The notes: generated by a model not told the origin, from the letters alone. DNA of 64,000 bases from Acidobacteriota bacterium (GCA_016185425.1 JACPNQ010000031.1:124001-188000), one strand, 5' to 3'; shown: positions 16,721-27,247, counted from the stretch's first letter. A program made the numbers and translations.

Positions 16721-18424
16721 ATGTCGAGAGTCCCCAGAACTAAGCTAACCGGCACTGTGTCCAGAGTCGCGCTTGGCGCCTTATTCGCGGCTATCCCCGC
16801 TTTGGCTCAACAAGCCAGCCTCACGCTTGTGAATTCGAATGCGGCACTTTGCAACAAGAATAATACGGAATGGTCAATTAGCAAGACAAATGACCCACCA
16901 GGTCCAGTCCTGTCGGAAACCGAGGTGACCTGGACCGTTAAGGTGACTCGGGGTGCCACATCGAACAATACCCTCTGCGTTGATGGATTTGTCTCCGTTC
17001 AAAATACAGGTACGGCCGCCGCCACGATCGGAAATATCGTTGTCAATCTTCAGAAGCGAGTTGGCAATAATTGGGTATCGGCGGCTGCGGACGTCGCGGA
17101 CGCAACTAGCGGTAATGCAGCGACCAGCGCAAACATTGTCGCGGGGGCATCCCAGGAGTCAACCAATGGAATCAATTATGTGATTTCTGGTGCAAAAGGG
17201 ACGTTTTCTGAAACTGCCGCCTCTGGAGAACTGAAATTTACGGACGCGACTAATAATTCAGTCTTCAGCTTAGTACCACAACCCGTTCTTCCAGCCGGGC
17301 AAACCATCGACCTTCTCTTCTCGGCCGAATTTAACAATTCGATACTGGCCCTGGCTTCAGGAGCATCGGTCAGGGCGGAAGTCATCGTCACGTTCGGGAA
17401 CGCCGGCGGTCGCGGGGGAAGCGGCGCGTCATCAAGCAACTTTGACATCAACGGGAACGGATCCGTTGATACCGATGAGCGGTATATCCGTAGCGTACCG
17501 GTGCGCTTGACTATGACTGTTCCGCCGCTCCAGAAGTGCAATGATACCGTGACACTTACGGATGTTCTCTCGGCGATTGATGCAACGTATGTAGCGGGGC
17601 AAAACGACATTGGAGTTGGAATAACCATCAGTGCGGGAGGGACTTCCACGTATTTGGTCAAGGCTAAGGTTTCTGGAGAAGGCTCTGTGACGAACACCGC
17701 TACGATCACAGGCCAAGGATCTTCTGTAGTAGTAAATGGACCAATTGATCCCATTACTTTGAAGCCAATCTATTCTTACGAGTTTATCTGCTGCGTTGGC
17801 GTCGCCGCATCAGCTTCGTCCACCGTAGACGTAGTAGGAGGGTCAGATCCCCCATTCCCGCCGGGAAAGTATTGCACCGTGAGCCAAGGGGGCTACCAAG
17901 GAGGAGGCTTCCCTGGAGAGCTTTTCGATAATTATTTTATCCTCACGTTCGATCCGGCAGGGCTCACCATAGGTCTCAATGATGGCCTTGGGTCCAAACA
18001 CCACGCGCTTTGGAATGCGACTGTCGCAGGAGGAACGGCACTCAAGAGTGTTTTGGCGGGTGGAGGACCTTCCGGCATGCTCACAGGAGATACTGTGAAT
18101 GCCTCATCCCTAAGTGGAGGTGCTCTGGCGAAGCAGACAGCGGCGCTGAGCGTTACTATTGGGTTCTCTAACGCTGGATGGCTACAGGCCGGTTTCGGCG
18201 GACTTACCCTCGTTGATACGGGGACAAGCCTTGATGGCAAAACTGTCACGCAGATCCTGTCGGTCGCGAATGATGCGTTAGGTGCCGGATTACTGCCGGG
18301 AGATTACTCATTCTCAACTCTGAATGCTTTGATCGCAAACCTGAACCTATCGTTCGATAGCAACTTGTCCGCAAATAAGCAGTGTACGGCGAGCCCTTGG
18401 GCACTCCTGCATCTGAAGCCTTAG
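16721..18424 (+). CDS. Large secreted protein of unknown function, lower GC than its surroundings
   Basis: A 567-residue protein with a signal peptide cleaved near residue 30 (ending AAIPALAQQ) and a Ser/Thr/Ala/Gly/Asn-rich mature part typical of extracellular beta-sandwich proteins. Around residue 240 there is a calcium-loop-like motif, NFDINGNGSVDTDERYIRS, resembling dockerin/EF-hand loops. Cysteines are few and spread out. I do not recognise the family. The codon choice is visibly richer in A/T third positions than neighbouring genes, which fits acquisition with the island. AGGAG sits 12 nt upstream of the ATG. The gene has its own inverted repeat upstream and a strong terminator downstream, so it is probably monocistronic. 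Confidence 0.85.
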   Translation: MSRVPRTKLTGTVSRVALGALFAAIPALAQQASLTLVNSNAALCNKNNTEWSISKTNDPPGPVLSETEVTWTVKVTRGATSNNTLCVDGFVSVQNTGTAAATIGNIVVNLQKRVGNNWVSAAADVADATSGNAATSANIVAGASQESTNGINYVISGAKGTFSETAASGELKFTDATNNSVFSLVPQPVLPAGQTIDLLFSAEFNNSILALASGASVRAEVIVTFGNAGGRGGSGASSSNFDINGNGSVDTDERYIRSVPVRLTMTVPPLQKCNDTVTLTDVLSAIDATYVAGQNDIGVGITISAGGTSTYLVKAKVSGEGSVTNTATITGQGSSVVVNGPIDPITLKPIYSYEFICCVGVAASASSTVDVVGGSDPPFPPGKYCTVSQGGYQGGGFPGELFDNYFILTFDPAGLTIGLNDGLGSKHHALWNATVAGGTALKSVLAGGGPSGMLTGDTVNASSLSGGALAKQTAALSVTIGFSNAGWLQAGFGGLTLVDTGTSLDGKTVTQILSVANDALGAGLLPGDYSFSTLNALIANLNLSFDSNLSANKQCTASPWALLHLKP

Positions 18425-18445
18425 CAAGCGATTTCAGTCGTTAAT

Positions 18446-18488
18446 GTGAACGGGCCGTGATCCAAAGTGGGAATAGCGGCCCGTTCAC
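18446..18488 (+). terminator. Strong hairpin terminator after the secreted-protein gene
   Basis: GTGAACGGGCCG and CGGCCCGTTCAC form a perfect 12-bp stem with a 19-nt loop, starting 21 nt after the stop codon at 18424. No long T-run follows immediately, although TATTTCTTTT occurs about 22 nt later. It may act in both directions. Confidence 0.75.
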
Positions 18489-18631
18489 GTTACGGGTCCC
18501 TATTTCTTTTGTCATTTTTATTCTCAACCATGCACGCTAGGCTATCCACGGCCGATTTTTGACTGCCGTACTCACCCTCATTGAGGCCGCCTCACCAGTT
18601 GGGCGAGGATTCTCCGCTGCCGACTAGCCGA

Positions 18632-18978
18632 CTACGGTTTGCCATCACCGAGTTCCAACGAGTCGCCGGTCTTGTGTTCCGTAATCTGGAATCGCAAGAA
18701 TTCATGGATCGCTTCGACCGCTTCAGGGTTCTTTGAGTGACTCCGGATGCAAGCGCCGTGGTCGATGGTCTCGAACGCGTATGTAATTTGTGCGGATGTC
18801 CAATCCAGAGAGTTTGTCGGCGAGTAGTTGGCGGACCTTCCGGCAGGGTGACCTGCCTGCATCGCGCAGTTTGAGATTCCGGGTCAGTTCGGCCAGGGAG
18901 AACCCGGCCGCGAGGGCACCCTGAATGCCGCCTTTTAGACTCCGGGAGGACGTTGGTATCGAGGAGAGACCCTCTCAC
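18632..18978 (-). pseudogene. Decayed PIN-domain (VapC-like) toxin and an unidentified C-terminal remnant
   Basis: From GTG 18978 the minus strand reads VRGSLLDTNVLPESKRR, the first strand of a PIN domain with its metal-binding Asp. After about 20 codons the frame loses any resemblance, while plausible continuation appears in other frames, indicating frameshifts. The last 50 codons of another frame (ending at 18632: DHGACIRSHSKNPEAVEAIH then EFLRFQITEHKTGD) look like the end of a different conserved protein joined here. Nothing intact remains. Confidence 0.5.
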
Positions 18979-18981
18979 AAG

Positions 18982-19224
18982 TCAATCGGACTGTCGCAGT
19001 CCTGCTGTCTTTCCAAGTCGAGTTTGGAACCGGCAAATAGTGACTCTAACAGAAAGCCCGCGAGATTCTTGCGGGGCTTGCGTGGGGGGCGCTGGCGCAA
19101 CCGTGGCTTTCTCGCGCAAGGCGTGTACGCCATGGACGATTAGCTCATCCACAGTCTGAACATGGCCGCGCCGCAATTCTTCCTGAACCAGCCGTTCCGT
19201 TTCCGGTTTGAGTTCGACCGTCAC
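18982..19224 (-). CDS. Antitoxin-like protein (type II toxin-antitoxin, ParD/VapB-like)
   Basis: 80 residues starting with GTG 19224. The first 40 (VELKPETERLVQEELRRGHV then QTVDELIVHGVHAL) look like the ribbon-helix-helix antitoxins that begin with a beta strand and two helices. The C-terminal half is low-complexity (PAPPTQAPQESRG) and may be altered. The stop lies 3 bp before the GTG start of the broken PIN-domain gene, as in vapBC-type operons. With the toxin decayed, the antitoxin is probably relict or an orphan. Confidence 0.55.
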   Translation of the reverse strand: MTVELKPETERLVQEELRRGHVQTVDELIVHGVHALREKATVAPAPPTQAPQESRGLSVRVTICRFQTRLGKTAGLRQSD

Positions 19225-19319
19225 ATCTTCAAGCTACGCGAAATTGCGGGTTGGTCTAAATAGGAAGAGCCGCTGTCGCCTCACGAGCCCGCGCTCGATT
19301 CGCTACGTCTTTCGGAGTG

Positions 19320-19395
<76 letters not shown>

Positions 19396-19443
19396 ATGCC
19401 GGGCGGCGGGTGACCACCAAGGTTCAGAATAGCATACGCACGC

Positions 19444-21276
19444 TCATTCCGGGAGGCGCGCGGCGGCGATTTGCGCGATATCCAGGAGCTGTGGCGGCTT
19501 CTCCGATGCCGCGGCGAGGCCGTCGCGGAACATGGTGTTGCAGAAGGGACAGGCCGCGGCGACGATGTCGGCGCCTGTGGCGGCGAGTTCTCTCGCGCGC
19601 TCGTGATTGACCCGCGTCCCTTTCTCTTCACCGAGGAATGCGAGGCCTCCGCCGGCGCCGCAGCAGAAGCTGCGCTCGCCATGGCGAGGCGCTTCGACCA
19701 GGCGGCCGGCTTGCGCGGCGACCTGCCGCGGTTCGTCGTAGATGTTTTGATAGCGGCCGAGATAACAGGGGTCGTGGTAGACGACTCGCTTGGTGTCGGG
19801 CTTGCCGGCGGGGAGGCGGGCGAGGAGAGTGCTATGGTGCTCGATGGGAATGTTGGCGCCGAATTCTTTGTAGTCCTCGCCAAGCGTGCGGACGCAGTGT
19901 GGGCAGGTACTTAGTACCTTCTTCGCTTTTTCCAGCGCGGCGATGTTTTGTTCGGCGAGCGTTTGGAAGAGGAGGTCGTTGCCGAGACGGCGGGCGGAGT
20001 CGCCGGAGCAGCGCTCCTTTTTCAGTACGCCGAACGAGATGTTATGGTGGCGGAGAACTTTGACCAGGGAGGTTACGATCTCACGGCCCTGCGGGTCGTA
20101 GCTGCCCATGCAGCCCATCCAGAGCGCGTATTCCTGGGTGCCGTCGAATAACGGGAGCTCGAGCTTTTTGACGAACTTGTCACGCTCGGACGCGGAGAAG
20201 CCCATGGGATTGCCGTAGCGTTCGAGGTTGAGGAAGAGCTTGCCGCCGTAGTCGTCCTCCCATGCGCCGGTGTTGACGGCGCCGCGGCGGAGACCGATGA
20301 TGATGGGCAGGTGCTCGATACCGACAGGGCACTGGTTTTCGCAGGCGCCGCAGGTGGTGCACTGGAAGACGTCCTCCTGCGCAATGTGTTTGCCGATCAG
20401 GGTCTGGTCGCCTTGGACGCCGAATTCGTTCAAGTGAGCCCTCAGGCCGAGGATGATCTGTTTGGGGTTAAGGGATTTGCCGGTATTGTTGGCGGGGCAG
20501 TGTTCGGTGCAGCGGCCGCATTCGACGCAGGAGAAGGCCTGCAGAGTGGCGAGCTGGGTTACATCTTTGCTGGCGACGAGGCCGAAGTCTTCGTCGCCGG
20601 ACAGGGGCGGGATATCGCTGAACTTCCCGCGGGAGAGGAAGACGGTGATGGGGCTGAGGAGGAGATGAAGGTGCTTGGTGTGTGGGATTAGCGGAAGAAA
20701 GGTGAGCAGCGCGGCGGTGTGGAGCCACCAGAGGACATGATAGGTGACGCCGTTCGGCTGCAGGATGTAATCGAGCAGATAGGTGACCATCAGCGTGAGG
20801 ATGAGCAGGGCGATGAAGCCGCTTTCGTAGCTCACTTCGCCGAGCCATTTGGGTTGGACGACGAGACGGCGGATGGCGAGACCGATGATGGAGACGGCCA
20901 CTGCGATGGCGAAACAGGCGGCGAGCAGGCCGTAGACGGGACCGAACCAGCCGTCGTGGAGCGAGAAGAGCGGGAAGCCGAAGCCGATGGCAAAGTGGTT
21001 GATGGTTACGACGCCGAAGGCGCAGAAGCCCCAGAAAACGAAGGCATGGGCCAGGCCGGGCAAGGGACGCTCGCGGATGACTTTGGCCTGGCAGATTACT
21101 TCCCAGAAGAAGTCGCGGAGGCGGGGGCCAATCGGGGCCAAGGTAAAGCCGGGGTCCTTGCGGGCGGCCTTGATGAGCGTTCCGACCCGGCCGGCGCGTT
21201 TTGCGAAACCGAACAGCGCCGCCGCTAACAAGGGGGCGAATACAAGCGACTCCACGGAAGACAAGCGATCCATCAT
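19444..21276 (-). CDS. Membrane-anchored heterodisulfide-reductase-like (Fe-S)-binding oxidoreductase
   Basis: About 610 residues. The N-terminal 240 contain five or six transmembrane helices with conserved His ([15 protein letters not shown]), like a NarI/HdrE-type cytochrome b unit. Two [4Fe-4S] ferredoxin motifs follow ([12 protein letters not shown] and [12 protein letters not shown]), then two CCG-type cysteine modules (GCMG...RCSGD...CPHC and DPCYLG...FCCGAGGG...CPFC). Such fused HdrE-D proteins pass electrons between menaquinone and a cytoplasmic partner. The first CCG module has RC in place of CC, which occurs in this group. ATG 21276 was chosen; GTG 21282 is also possible. No partner gene is adjacent. 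Confidence 0.88.
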   Translation of the reverse strand: MMDRLSSVESLVFAPLLAAALFGFAKRAGRVGTLIKAARKDPGFTLAPIGPRLRDFFWEVICQAKVIRERPLPGLAHAFVFWGFCAFGVVTINHFAIGFGFPLFSLHDGWFGPVYGLLAACFAIAVAVSIIGLAIRRLVVQPKWLGEVSYESGFIALLILTLMVTYLLDYILQPNGVTYHVLWWLHTAALLTFLPLIPHTKHLHLLLSPITVFLSRGKFSDIPPLSGDEDFGLVASKDVTQLATLQAFSCVECGRCTEHCPANNTGKSLNPKQIILGLRAHLNEFGVQGDQTLIGKHIAQEDVFQCTTCGACENQCPVGIEHLPIIIGLRRGAVNTGAWEDDYGGKLFLNLERYGNPMGFSASERDKFVKKLELPLFDGTQEYALWMGCMGSYDPQGREIVTSLVKVLRHHNISFGVLKKERCSGDSARRLGNDLLFQTLAEQNIAALEKAKKVLSTCPHCVRTLGEDYKEFGANIPIEHHSTLLARLPAGKPDTKRVVYHDPCYLGRYQNIYDEPRQVAAQAGRLVEAPRHGERSFCCGAGGGLAFLGEEKGTRVNHERARELAATGADIVAAACPFCNTMFRDGLAAASEKPPQLLDIAQIAAARLPE

Positions 21277-21310
21277 TACCACGCTACACTATGAACTTGG
21301 AGGAACATTC

Positions 21311-22255
21311 GTGCGTTTTCTTGTTTCCGGAGCGGCCGGATTCGTCCCGTCCCATCTGTGCGACCTGATCTTGAGCGATGACCACCAGGTGACGGGTGTC
21401 GATAACTTTCTCACTGGGAATGCGCGGAATATCGCTCACTTGGCGCGAAATCCGAATTTCCGGTTTGTTGAGGCCGACGTGACAAAGCCGCTGCCCGATC
21501 TGGGCCCAGTGGATTGTGTGATCCATGCGGCATCGCCAGCGAGTCCCAAGGATTATTACGAGTATCCGATTGAGACGCTGGATGTGGGATCGATCGGGAG
21601 CCGGAATCTGCTGGAGCTGGCGTATGCGAACAATGCGCGGTATCTGGTGACCTCGACGTCGGAATGTTATGGGGATCCGCTGGAGCATCCGCAGGTGGAG
21701 ACGTATTGGGGCAACGTCAATCCGGTTGGGCCGCGGTCGTGTTACGACGAGAGCAAACGGTTTGCCGAGGCGATTACGATGGCATACCACCGGAAGTATG
21801 GACTGCGGACGAACATCGCGCGAATCTTCAATACCTATGGGCCGCGGATGAAGCTGGATGACGGGCGCGTGGTGCCGCAATTCCTGGATCAGGCTTTGCG
21901 CGAGAAGCCGATTACGGTTTACGGCGATGGGACACAGACGCGGAGTTTCTGTTACGTGAGCGACCTGGTTCGCGGGTTGTATCTGTTGTCACAGTCCGAT
22001 GAGCGGCTGCCGGTGAATCTTGGGAACCCGGTGGAGCGGACGATGGTGCAGTTCGCCGAGGTGATTCAGCAACTGACGGGGACTCGATCGAAGATCGTAT
22101 TTGAACCTTTGCCACAGGACGATCCGAAACGGCGAAAGCCGGACATTTCCAAGGCCAAGCGAGTGCTAGGCTGGGAGCCGGAAGTATCGCTGGAAGAAGG
22201 ATTGAAACCTACGATCGGGTATTTTCAATCTATACAGACAGGTGCAATTGCATGA
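21311..22255 (+). CDS. NAD-dependent epimerase/dehydratase, UDP-glucuronate decarboxylase-like
   Basis: A 314-residue extended SDR. It closely follows UDP-xylose synthase/UDP-glucuronate decarboxylase: STSECYGDP for the catalytic Thr/Ser-Glu, SCYDESKR for the YxxxK pair, [11 protein letters not shown] and [15 protein letters not shown]. The product would be UDP-xylose for exopolysaccharide or O-antigen. The Rossmann motif is unusual: GAAGFVP at residues 7-13, with Pro in place of the third Gly. It starts with GTG 21311 preceded by GGAGGA; an upstream ATG frame would run through the antisense Fe-S gene. The end overlaps the thioredoxin-like gene by 4 bp (ATGA). Confidence 0.88.
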   Translation: MRFLVSGAAGFVPSHLCDLILSDDHQVTGVDNFLTGNARNIAHLARNPNFRFVEADVTKPLPDLGPVDCVIHAASPASPKDYYEYPIETLDVGSIGSRNLLELAYANNARYLVTSTSECYGDPLEHPQVETYWGNVNPVGPRSCYDESKRFAEAITMAYHRKYGLRTNIARIFNTYGPRMKLDDGRVVPQFLDQALREKPITVYGDGTQTRSFCYVSDLVRGLYLLSQSDERLPVNLGNPVERTMVQFAEVIQQLTGTRSKIVFEPLPQDDPKRRKPDISKAKRVLGWEPEVSLEEGLKPTIGYFQSIQTGAIA

Positions 22256-22842
22256 GAACATTCGCAGCGTTTCTATTTCTCACCGCCGGGTTCGCCTTTG
22301 CCGAAGATGTGAATCAGCCGGCGCCGGACTTGGATATCAAGATGGAGAACGGCCAGACGGTGAAGCTGAACTCATTTAAGGGCAAGCCGCTGGTGTTGCA
22401 GTTCTTTTCGACGACGTGCCCGCACTGCCAGAAGTCGGCGGAGTCCTTGGAAAAGGTGCTGCGAACGTATGGGCCGAAGGGGGTGCAGGTGCTTGCGGTG
22501 GTTTCGGATGAGAATCAGCGCAAGGATTTTGGCGAGTTCCGGAAGAAGTACGGAGCGACGTACCCGATGGGATCGATTGGCAACCAGGAGGCGTACCGGT
22601 TCTTCAGCCTGTCGGTGATGCGTCCGTTCTACGTGCCGACGTTTGCATTTATCGACCGCAATGGCGTGATCCGGGAGAGATTTATCGGCGGGTTGTTGCA
22701 GAACAATCCGAATGGTGGACCGGCGTTGGAACTGGCCGAATTAACCAAGCATGTGGATGGGCTGCTTAAAGCCGCGCCGGTGAAGTCCGCGGCTGCTGTT
22801 CATCCAGCTCCAAAATCGGCTCCAGCGCAGGCAAAGCGCTAA
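22252..22842 (+). CDS. Secreted TlpA/ResA-like thioredoxin-fold protein
   Basis: 196 residues: signal peptide 1-18, redoxin domain with the active site Cys56-Pro-His-Cys59 (TTCPHCQKS), a cis-Pro region ([12 protein letters not shown]), and a low-complexity Ala/Pro tail. Such exported thioredoxins reduce or maintain disulfides in the periplasm, for example during cytochrome c maturation; the partner here is unknown. It is translationally coupled to the epimerase gene. Its last 77 bp overlap the convergent DtxR-family gene. Confidence 0.88.
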   Translation: MRTFAAFLFLTAGFAFAEDVNQPAPDLDIKMENGQTVKLNSFKGKPLVLQFFSTTCPHCQKSAESLEKVLRTYGPKGVQVLAVVSDENQRKDFGEFRKKYGATYPMGSIGNQEAYRFFSLSVMRPFYVPTFAFIDRNGVIRERFIGGLLQNNPNGGPALELAELTKHVDGLLKAAPVKSAAAVHPAPKSAPAQAKR

Positions 22843-23485
22843 CCCATACTTTCTCGGCGGCGCCATTCCCGAGCGGGACGTGGCGCCCGTTGACTTGCAG
22901 CGTCAGAGTCTGGTCGACATTGTGGGCGACCATTCCTACGACGGCGCCAGGCTTGATTCCCAGGCCGTCGAGGTATTCGAGCAGGCCGCGGTCCCTTTCG
23001 AAGACACTGACGACAGTGGCTTGGCGGGATGGATGGAGTTCGTGGAGCGCAACGAGGCCGCGGCGATGGCGATCCTCTTTTGATTCCAGACCAAGGGCGA
23101 AGCCGTGCGGGCAGTTCTTTTCATCGCCAAGTTTTTCGGCGAGCTTGGCTTCGAAATCGGCGGATACGGCGTGTTCGAGCTGTTCCGCTTCTTCGTGGAC
23201 CTTGTACCATTCCATGTCGAACACCTCGGTCAACATGCGTTCGATGAGGTAGTGGCGGCGGATGAGGCGTTCGGCGATTTCGCGCCCGGTAATCGTGAGA
23301 GTGATGCGGCCGTCGCGCGCGACTTCGATTAATCCGTCGCGGCGGAGGCGTTTGGTGGCCATGGTGACGGCAGGAGCCGAAACGTCGAGCCAGCGGGCGA
23401 GGGTTGCGGCGATGACAGTTTCCCCTTCGGTTTCCGCTTCGGCGATTGCCTTCACGTAGTTTTCTTTGGAGATCGTGATCCGCAC
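22766..23485 (-). CDS. DtxR/MntR-family metal-dependent transcriptional regulator
   Basis: A 239-residue regulator with an N-terminal winged helix (YVKAIAEAETEGETVIAATL then WLDVSAPAVTMATKRLRRDG). The dimerisation/metal-binding domain has the typical RHYLIERMLTEV and WYKVHEEAEQLEHAVS helices plus CPHG, and a C-terminal FeoA/SH3-like domain follows (GLGIKPGAVVGMV). It should repress metal uptake genes when Mn2+ or Fe2+ is bound. GTG start at 23485 has GGAGG 4 nt upstream. No metal transporter is adjacent, so its regulon is elsewhere. Confidence 0.92.
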   Translation of the reverse strand: MRITISKENYVKAIAEAETEGETVIAATLARWLDVSAPAVTMATKRLRRDGLIEVARDGRITLTITGREIAERLIRRHYLIERMLTEVFDMEWYKVHEEAEQLEHAVSADFEAKLAEKLGDEKNCPHGFALGLESKEDRHRRGLVALHELHPSRQATVVSVFERDRGLLEYLDGLGIKPGAVVGMVAHNVDQTLTLQVNGRHVPLGNGAAEKVWVSALPALEPILELDEQQPRTSPARL

Positions 23486-23528
23486 GCTGCCTCCAGTTTA
23501 ACGGGTGGGGGAGGCGCGATGGGGTGAG

Positions 23529-25481
23529 TTAGATCTGGCTGGAGATGCGGTGCAGGGTTCCGGCGATCGTGGTGAGTTCCGTAGCGGCCTCCTGCGTGGT
23601 GCTGGCGCCTTTGGAGGTTTCGAGAGCGGCTGTGGCGACGCCGGCGATGGTTTCGACGATCTGCGTTGTGCCGTTGGCGGCTTCGGCGATATTGCGGCTT
23701 ATCTCCGCGGTCGTGGCTGTCTGTTCTTCGACGGCAGAGGCGATGGTGTTGGAAATATCGTTGATCTGATTGATGACCTCGCGGATTTGGCCGATGGCGG
23801 AGACGGCTCCTTTGGTATCGCCCTGGATCGCTTCGATTTTCTGGCTGATGTCTTCGGTGGCTTTGGCGGTCTCCTTGGCCAGCTCCTTCACTTCGTTAGC
23901 GACGACGGCGAAGCCCTTGCCCGCCTCGCCGGCGCGCGCGGCTTCGATGGTGGCGTTTAAGGCGAGGAGGTTTGTCTGCTGGGCGATGGAGGTGATGACT
24001 TTGATCACTTTGCCGATCTCCAGGCTGCTATCGCCGAGCTTGCCGATGGTGACATTCGTTGTGTCTGCGACTTTGACGGCGGCGCTGGCGACGCGGGCGG
24101 CTTCGCTTGCGTTCTTGGCGATTTCGCGGATGCTGGCGGTCATCTCCTCAGTGCCGGCGGCGACGGTCTGTACACTCTTGCTGACCTGCTCGGATGAGGC
24201 AGAAACGATGGTGGCCTGCGACGCGGTCTCTTCGGCGCTGGCGCCCATCATCCGGCTGATGGCGTTCAGGTTCTGGGATGAGGTATTGAGCGACTCGACG
24301 ACGCGCGTCATTTCGATGCGGGCCTTGGCGTGCGCAGTAATGTCCGTAGCGTATTTCACCACCTTGCAGGGCTTGCCGCTCCAATCAAGGATCGGGTTGT
24401 AGGATGCCTGGATCCAGACCTGTTTGCCATTCTTGCCGACGCGCTTATACTCGGCGGCCTGGTATTCGCCCCGGTTGAGAGCGGCCCAGAACTCGCGGTA
24501 ACCGGCGCTGTGTTTTTCGCCGTCCTCGACAAACAAGCTATGATGCTTGCCCTGGATTTCGGCCAGGCTGTACCCAACGGCTTCGAGGAAGTTGGCGTTC
24601 GCGGTGAGGATAACGCCGTCCATGCGGAACTCGATGACGGCCTGCGACTTGTGGATGGCCTGAAGCTGGCCGGCGAAGTCGGCATTGACTAGTTTTTGCG
24701 CGGTGATGTCGGTGGCGTATTTGACAACTTTGAAGGGGCGGCCGTTCAAATCGTCGATGGGGTTGTACGAAGCTTGCATCCAGACTTCCTTGCCGCCCTT
24801 GCCGACGCGCTTGTATTCGCCGGCCTGGTACTCGCCCCGGTTGAGGGCGGCCCAGAACTGGCGGTAAGCGTCGCTGCCGCGCTCAGTTTCGTCCATAAAC
24901 ATTCGATGATGCTGGCCCTTGATTTCGTGTAGGGCATAGCCAGTGACGCGGAGAAAATTGTCGTTGGCGGTGAGGATCGTGCCGTCGAGGTTGAATTCGA
25001 TAACAGCCTGCGACTTGGAGATGGCCGAAATCTGGCCGGAGTAGTTAGCGAACATCCGTTTCCGATCGCTGACCTCGGCGGCGAATTTGACCACCTTATA
25101 GGGTTTGCCGAACTCGTCGAGAATCGGGTTGTAGGAAGCCTGAATCCAGACTTCCCTTCCGCCTTTGCCGACGCGCTTGTATTCGGCCGCCTGGCATTCA
25201 CCGCGGTTGAGAGCGGCCCAGAATTGCCGGTACGGCTCACTGGTGCGCTCCGCGTCCTCGACGAATATGCTGTGGTGCCGGCCCTTGATTTCATCGAGAG
25301 AGTAGCCGATAGCGCTAAGGAAGTTATCGTTGGCGGCGAGGATCGTCCCGTCCATGTCGAATTCGATCATTGCTTGCGACCGGTTGATGGCGGCAACGAT
25401 TGCTTGTGCGTGGAGGGGAGCCCGGGCGTTAGCGCGGGGAGTTGGCGTTATCGGGGACTTCGAGGGGCGGGTCTTTATCAT
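23529..25481 (-). CDS. Soluble methyl-accepting chemotaxis protein with three tandem PAS domains
   Basis: A 650-residue chemoreceptor without transmembrane helices. Residues 32-153, 154-275 and 276-397 are three copies of one 122-residue PAS/PAC unit (each begins I-x-K/R-SQA-x-IEF and contains FWAALNRGE and VGK-x-G). After a linker comes the signalling domain with its hairpin tip ([20 protein letters not shown]). The cytoplasmic location implies sensing of an internal signal such as redox or a flavin/heme-bound ligand. It is transcribed away from the M28 peptidase gene, with 155 bp between starts. No other che genes are in the window. Confidence 0.93.
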   Translation of the reverse strand: MIKTRPSKSPITPTPRANARAPLHAQAIVAAINRSQAMIEFDMDGTILAANDNFLSAIGYSLDEIKGRHHSIFVEDAERTSEPYRQFWAALNRGECQAAEYKRVGKGGREVWIQASYNPILDEFGKPYKVVKFAAEVSDRKRMFANYSGQISAISKSQAVIEFNLDGTILTANDNFLRVTGYALHEIKGQHHRMFMDETERGSDAYRQFWAALNRGEYQAGEYKRVGKGGKEVWMQASYNPIDDLNGRPFKVVKYATDITAQKLVNADFAGQLQAIHKSQAVIEFRMDGVILTANANFLEAVGYSLAEIQGKHHSLFVEDGEKHSAGYREFWAALNRGEYQAAEYKRVGKNGKQVWIQASYNPILDWSGKPCKVVKYATDITAHAKARIEMTRVVESLNTSSQNLNAISRMMGASAEETASQATIVSASSEQVSKSVQTVAAGTEEMTASIREIAKNASEAARVASAAVKVADTTNVTIGKLGDSSLEIGKVIKVITSIAQQTNLLALNATIEAARAGEAGKGFAVVANEVKELAKETAKATEDISQKIEAIQGDTKGAVSAIGQIREVINQINDISNTIASAVEEQTATTAEISRNIAEAANGTTQIVETIAGVATAALETSKGASTTQEAATELTTIAGTLHRISSQI

Positions 25482-25636
25482 GGGAATACCGTCTAGTGAT
25501 GGTGTGGAGCGGGCCGGAACTGGTCCATGGCTCTGCTGGGTATATCGGCAGGTTCCCGGCTGTAAAGGGCAGCAAACATCCCTCAGATCATCCTGATCGG
25601 AAACTTCCTAATACCTGCTATCGTGAAACGAAACCC

Positions 25637-27247
25637 ATGCGAACCGCGCTATTTCTAATCGTTTTTGGCGCTCTTGCGTACCCGCAGGAGAAGGCGAACC
25701 TTTTTGTCGTTCATCAGATCAAGCAGGAGGCCCTGGAGAATTCCAAGGTGATGGATCACCTGTTCTGGCTGACAGACGTGAACGGACACCGGCTGACGAA
25801 TTCGCCGGGCTACGACAAGGCCGCCAATTGGGTGAAGAAGAGCCTGAACGAGTGGGGCGTCACCGATGTGGCGTTTGAGAAGTGGGGGCCGTTCGGGCGG
25901 GGATGGACGTATTCGAATTTCTCGGTCCACTTGATTGAGCCATCGTATTCGCCGCTGATCGGATATCCGAATGCCTGGACCGGTGGAACGCAGGGACCCG
26001 TGCAGGGCGAGGTAACGATGGCGCCGGTACGCGTGGAGGCGGATTTTGAAAAATGGCGCGGGAAATTGAAGGGGAAGGTCCTGATCATGGAGCCGGAGCG
26101 TCCGATCGGTCTGCATACGATCGCGCGCGGGCGGCGCTATGCGGATTCGGATCTTGCGGCGGAGGCGATGGCGCCGGAGCCCGCGCCGACGGGCGTGTTC
26201 GGATTGCAGCCGGGATCGGCGCGGCAGGCGCAGTTGGGTCCGGACGGGCGGCCGATGTCGATTGTGGCCGTGCGTGCGTTCCGGGCGAAGCTGCATCAAT
26301 TTTTTCTCGATGAAGGCGTGGCCGGCGTGTTGATGCCGGGTTATCGCGGCGAGGCCGGGACGGTGTTCGCTGGCAGCGGCAGCTCACAGGACTTGAAGGC
26401 GCCGATTCCGCCGCCGATGATCTCCCTGACAATCGAACACTACAACCGGATCGCGCGGCTGGTGGCGAAGAAAGTGCCTGTGAAGGTGCAGTTCGACGTG
26501 AAGGCGGAGTTCTTCGATAAAGGTGTAGATACGTACAACGTCGTGGCGGAGATCAAGGGCTCCAAGCGGCCGGAGGAAGTGGTGATGGTCGGCGCGCATT
26601 TGGATTCGTGGCACGGCGCGACGGGCGCGACGGATAACGCGGCGGGGTGCGCGGTGGCGTTGGAGGCGATGCGAATTATCAAGGCGTTGAACTTGAAGAT
26701 GGACCGGACGATCCGGATTGCGCTGTGGAGCGGGGAGGAGCAGGGGTTGTACGGCAGCAAGGCTTACGTGAAAGAGCATTTCGGCGATGTGACGAATATG
26801 CAGCTTAAGCCGGAGCACGCGAAGCTGCAGGCGTATTTCAATCTCGACAACGGCGGCGGGAAGATCCGGGGCGTTTATTTGCAGGGCAACGACATGCTGC
26901 GGCCGATTTTTGAGGCGTGGATGGCGCCATTCAAGGATTACGGCGCGACGACGCTAACGATTCGGAACACGGGATCGACGGACCATGTGTCGTTCAACTC
27001 GCTAGGGTTGCCGGGGTTCCAATTCATACAGGATCCGCTCGAGTATTTCGCGACGACGCACCATTCGAACATGGACGTGTATGATTACGTGCCGAAGAGC
27101 GATCTGATGCAGGCTTCGGCGATTCTGGCGTCCTTCGTTTATCATGCGGCGGCCCGGGATGAGATGCTGCCGCGCAAGCCGCTGCCGAAACCGCAGCCGG
27201 AGCGCCGGGGAGAGGGAGGAGCGAGTGCGGCTACGCCTACTAACTAG
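25637..27247 (+). CDS. Secreted M28-family zinc peptidase
   Basis: 536 residues with a signal peptide (1-15), a PA-type inserted domain in the middle and an M28 catalytic domain from about 300. The zinc ligands are visible: AHLDSW near residue 318, TDNAAG, SGEEQGLYGS, the Asp in NLDNGGG and TTHHSNMD near the end. The enzyme is an exported aminopeptidase or carboxypeptidase. ATG 25637 was chosen for the signal peptide; the upstream in-frame region overlaps the promoter of the divergent chemoreceptor. The 3' end overlaps the alpha/beta hydrolase gene by 23 bp. Confidence 0.92.
   Translation: MRTALFLIVFGALAYPQEKANLFVVHQIKQEALENSKVMDHLFWLTDVNGHRLTNSPGYDKAANWVKKSLNEWGVTDVAFEKWGPFGRGWTYSNFSVHLIEPSYSPLIGYPNAWTGGTQGPVQGEVTMAPVRVEADFEKWRGKLKGKVLIMEPERPIGLHTIARGRRYADSDLAAEAMAPEPAPTGVFGLQPGSARQAQLGPDGRPMSIVAVRAFRAKLHQFFLDEGVAGVLMPGYRGEAGTVFAGSGSSQDLKAPIPPPMISLTIEHYNRIARLVAKKVPVKVQFDVKAEFFDKGVDTYNVVAEIKGSKRPEEVVMVGAHLDSWHGATGATDNAAGCAVALEAMRIIKALNLKMDRTIRIALWSGEEQGLYGSKAYVKEHFGDVTNMQLKPEHAKLQAYFNLDNGGGKIRGVYLQGNDMLRPIFEAWMAPFKDYGATTLTIRNTGSTDHVSFNSLGLPGFQFIQDPLEYFATTHHSNMDVYDYVPKSDLMQASAILASFVYHAAARDEMLPRKPLPKPQPERRGEGGASAATPTN

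Noticed and set aside
23529-25481. The three near-identical PAS copies as an assembly collapse or duplication error
   Set aside because: The copies differ at many positions, including non-synonymous ones, so they are distinct.
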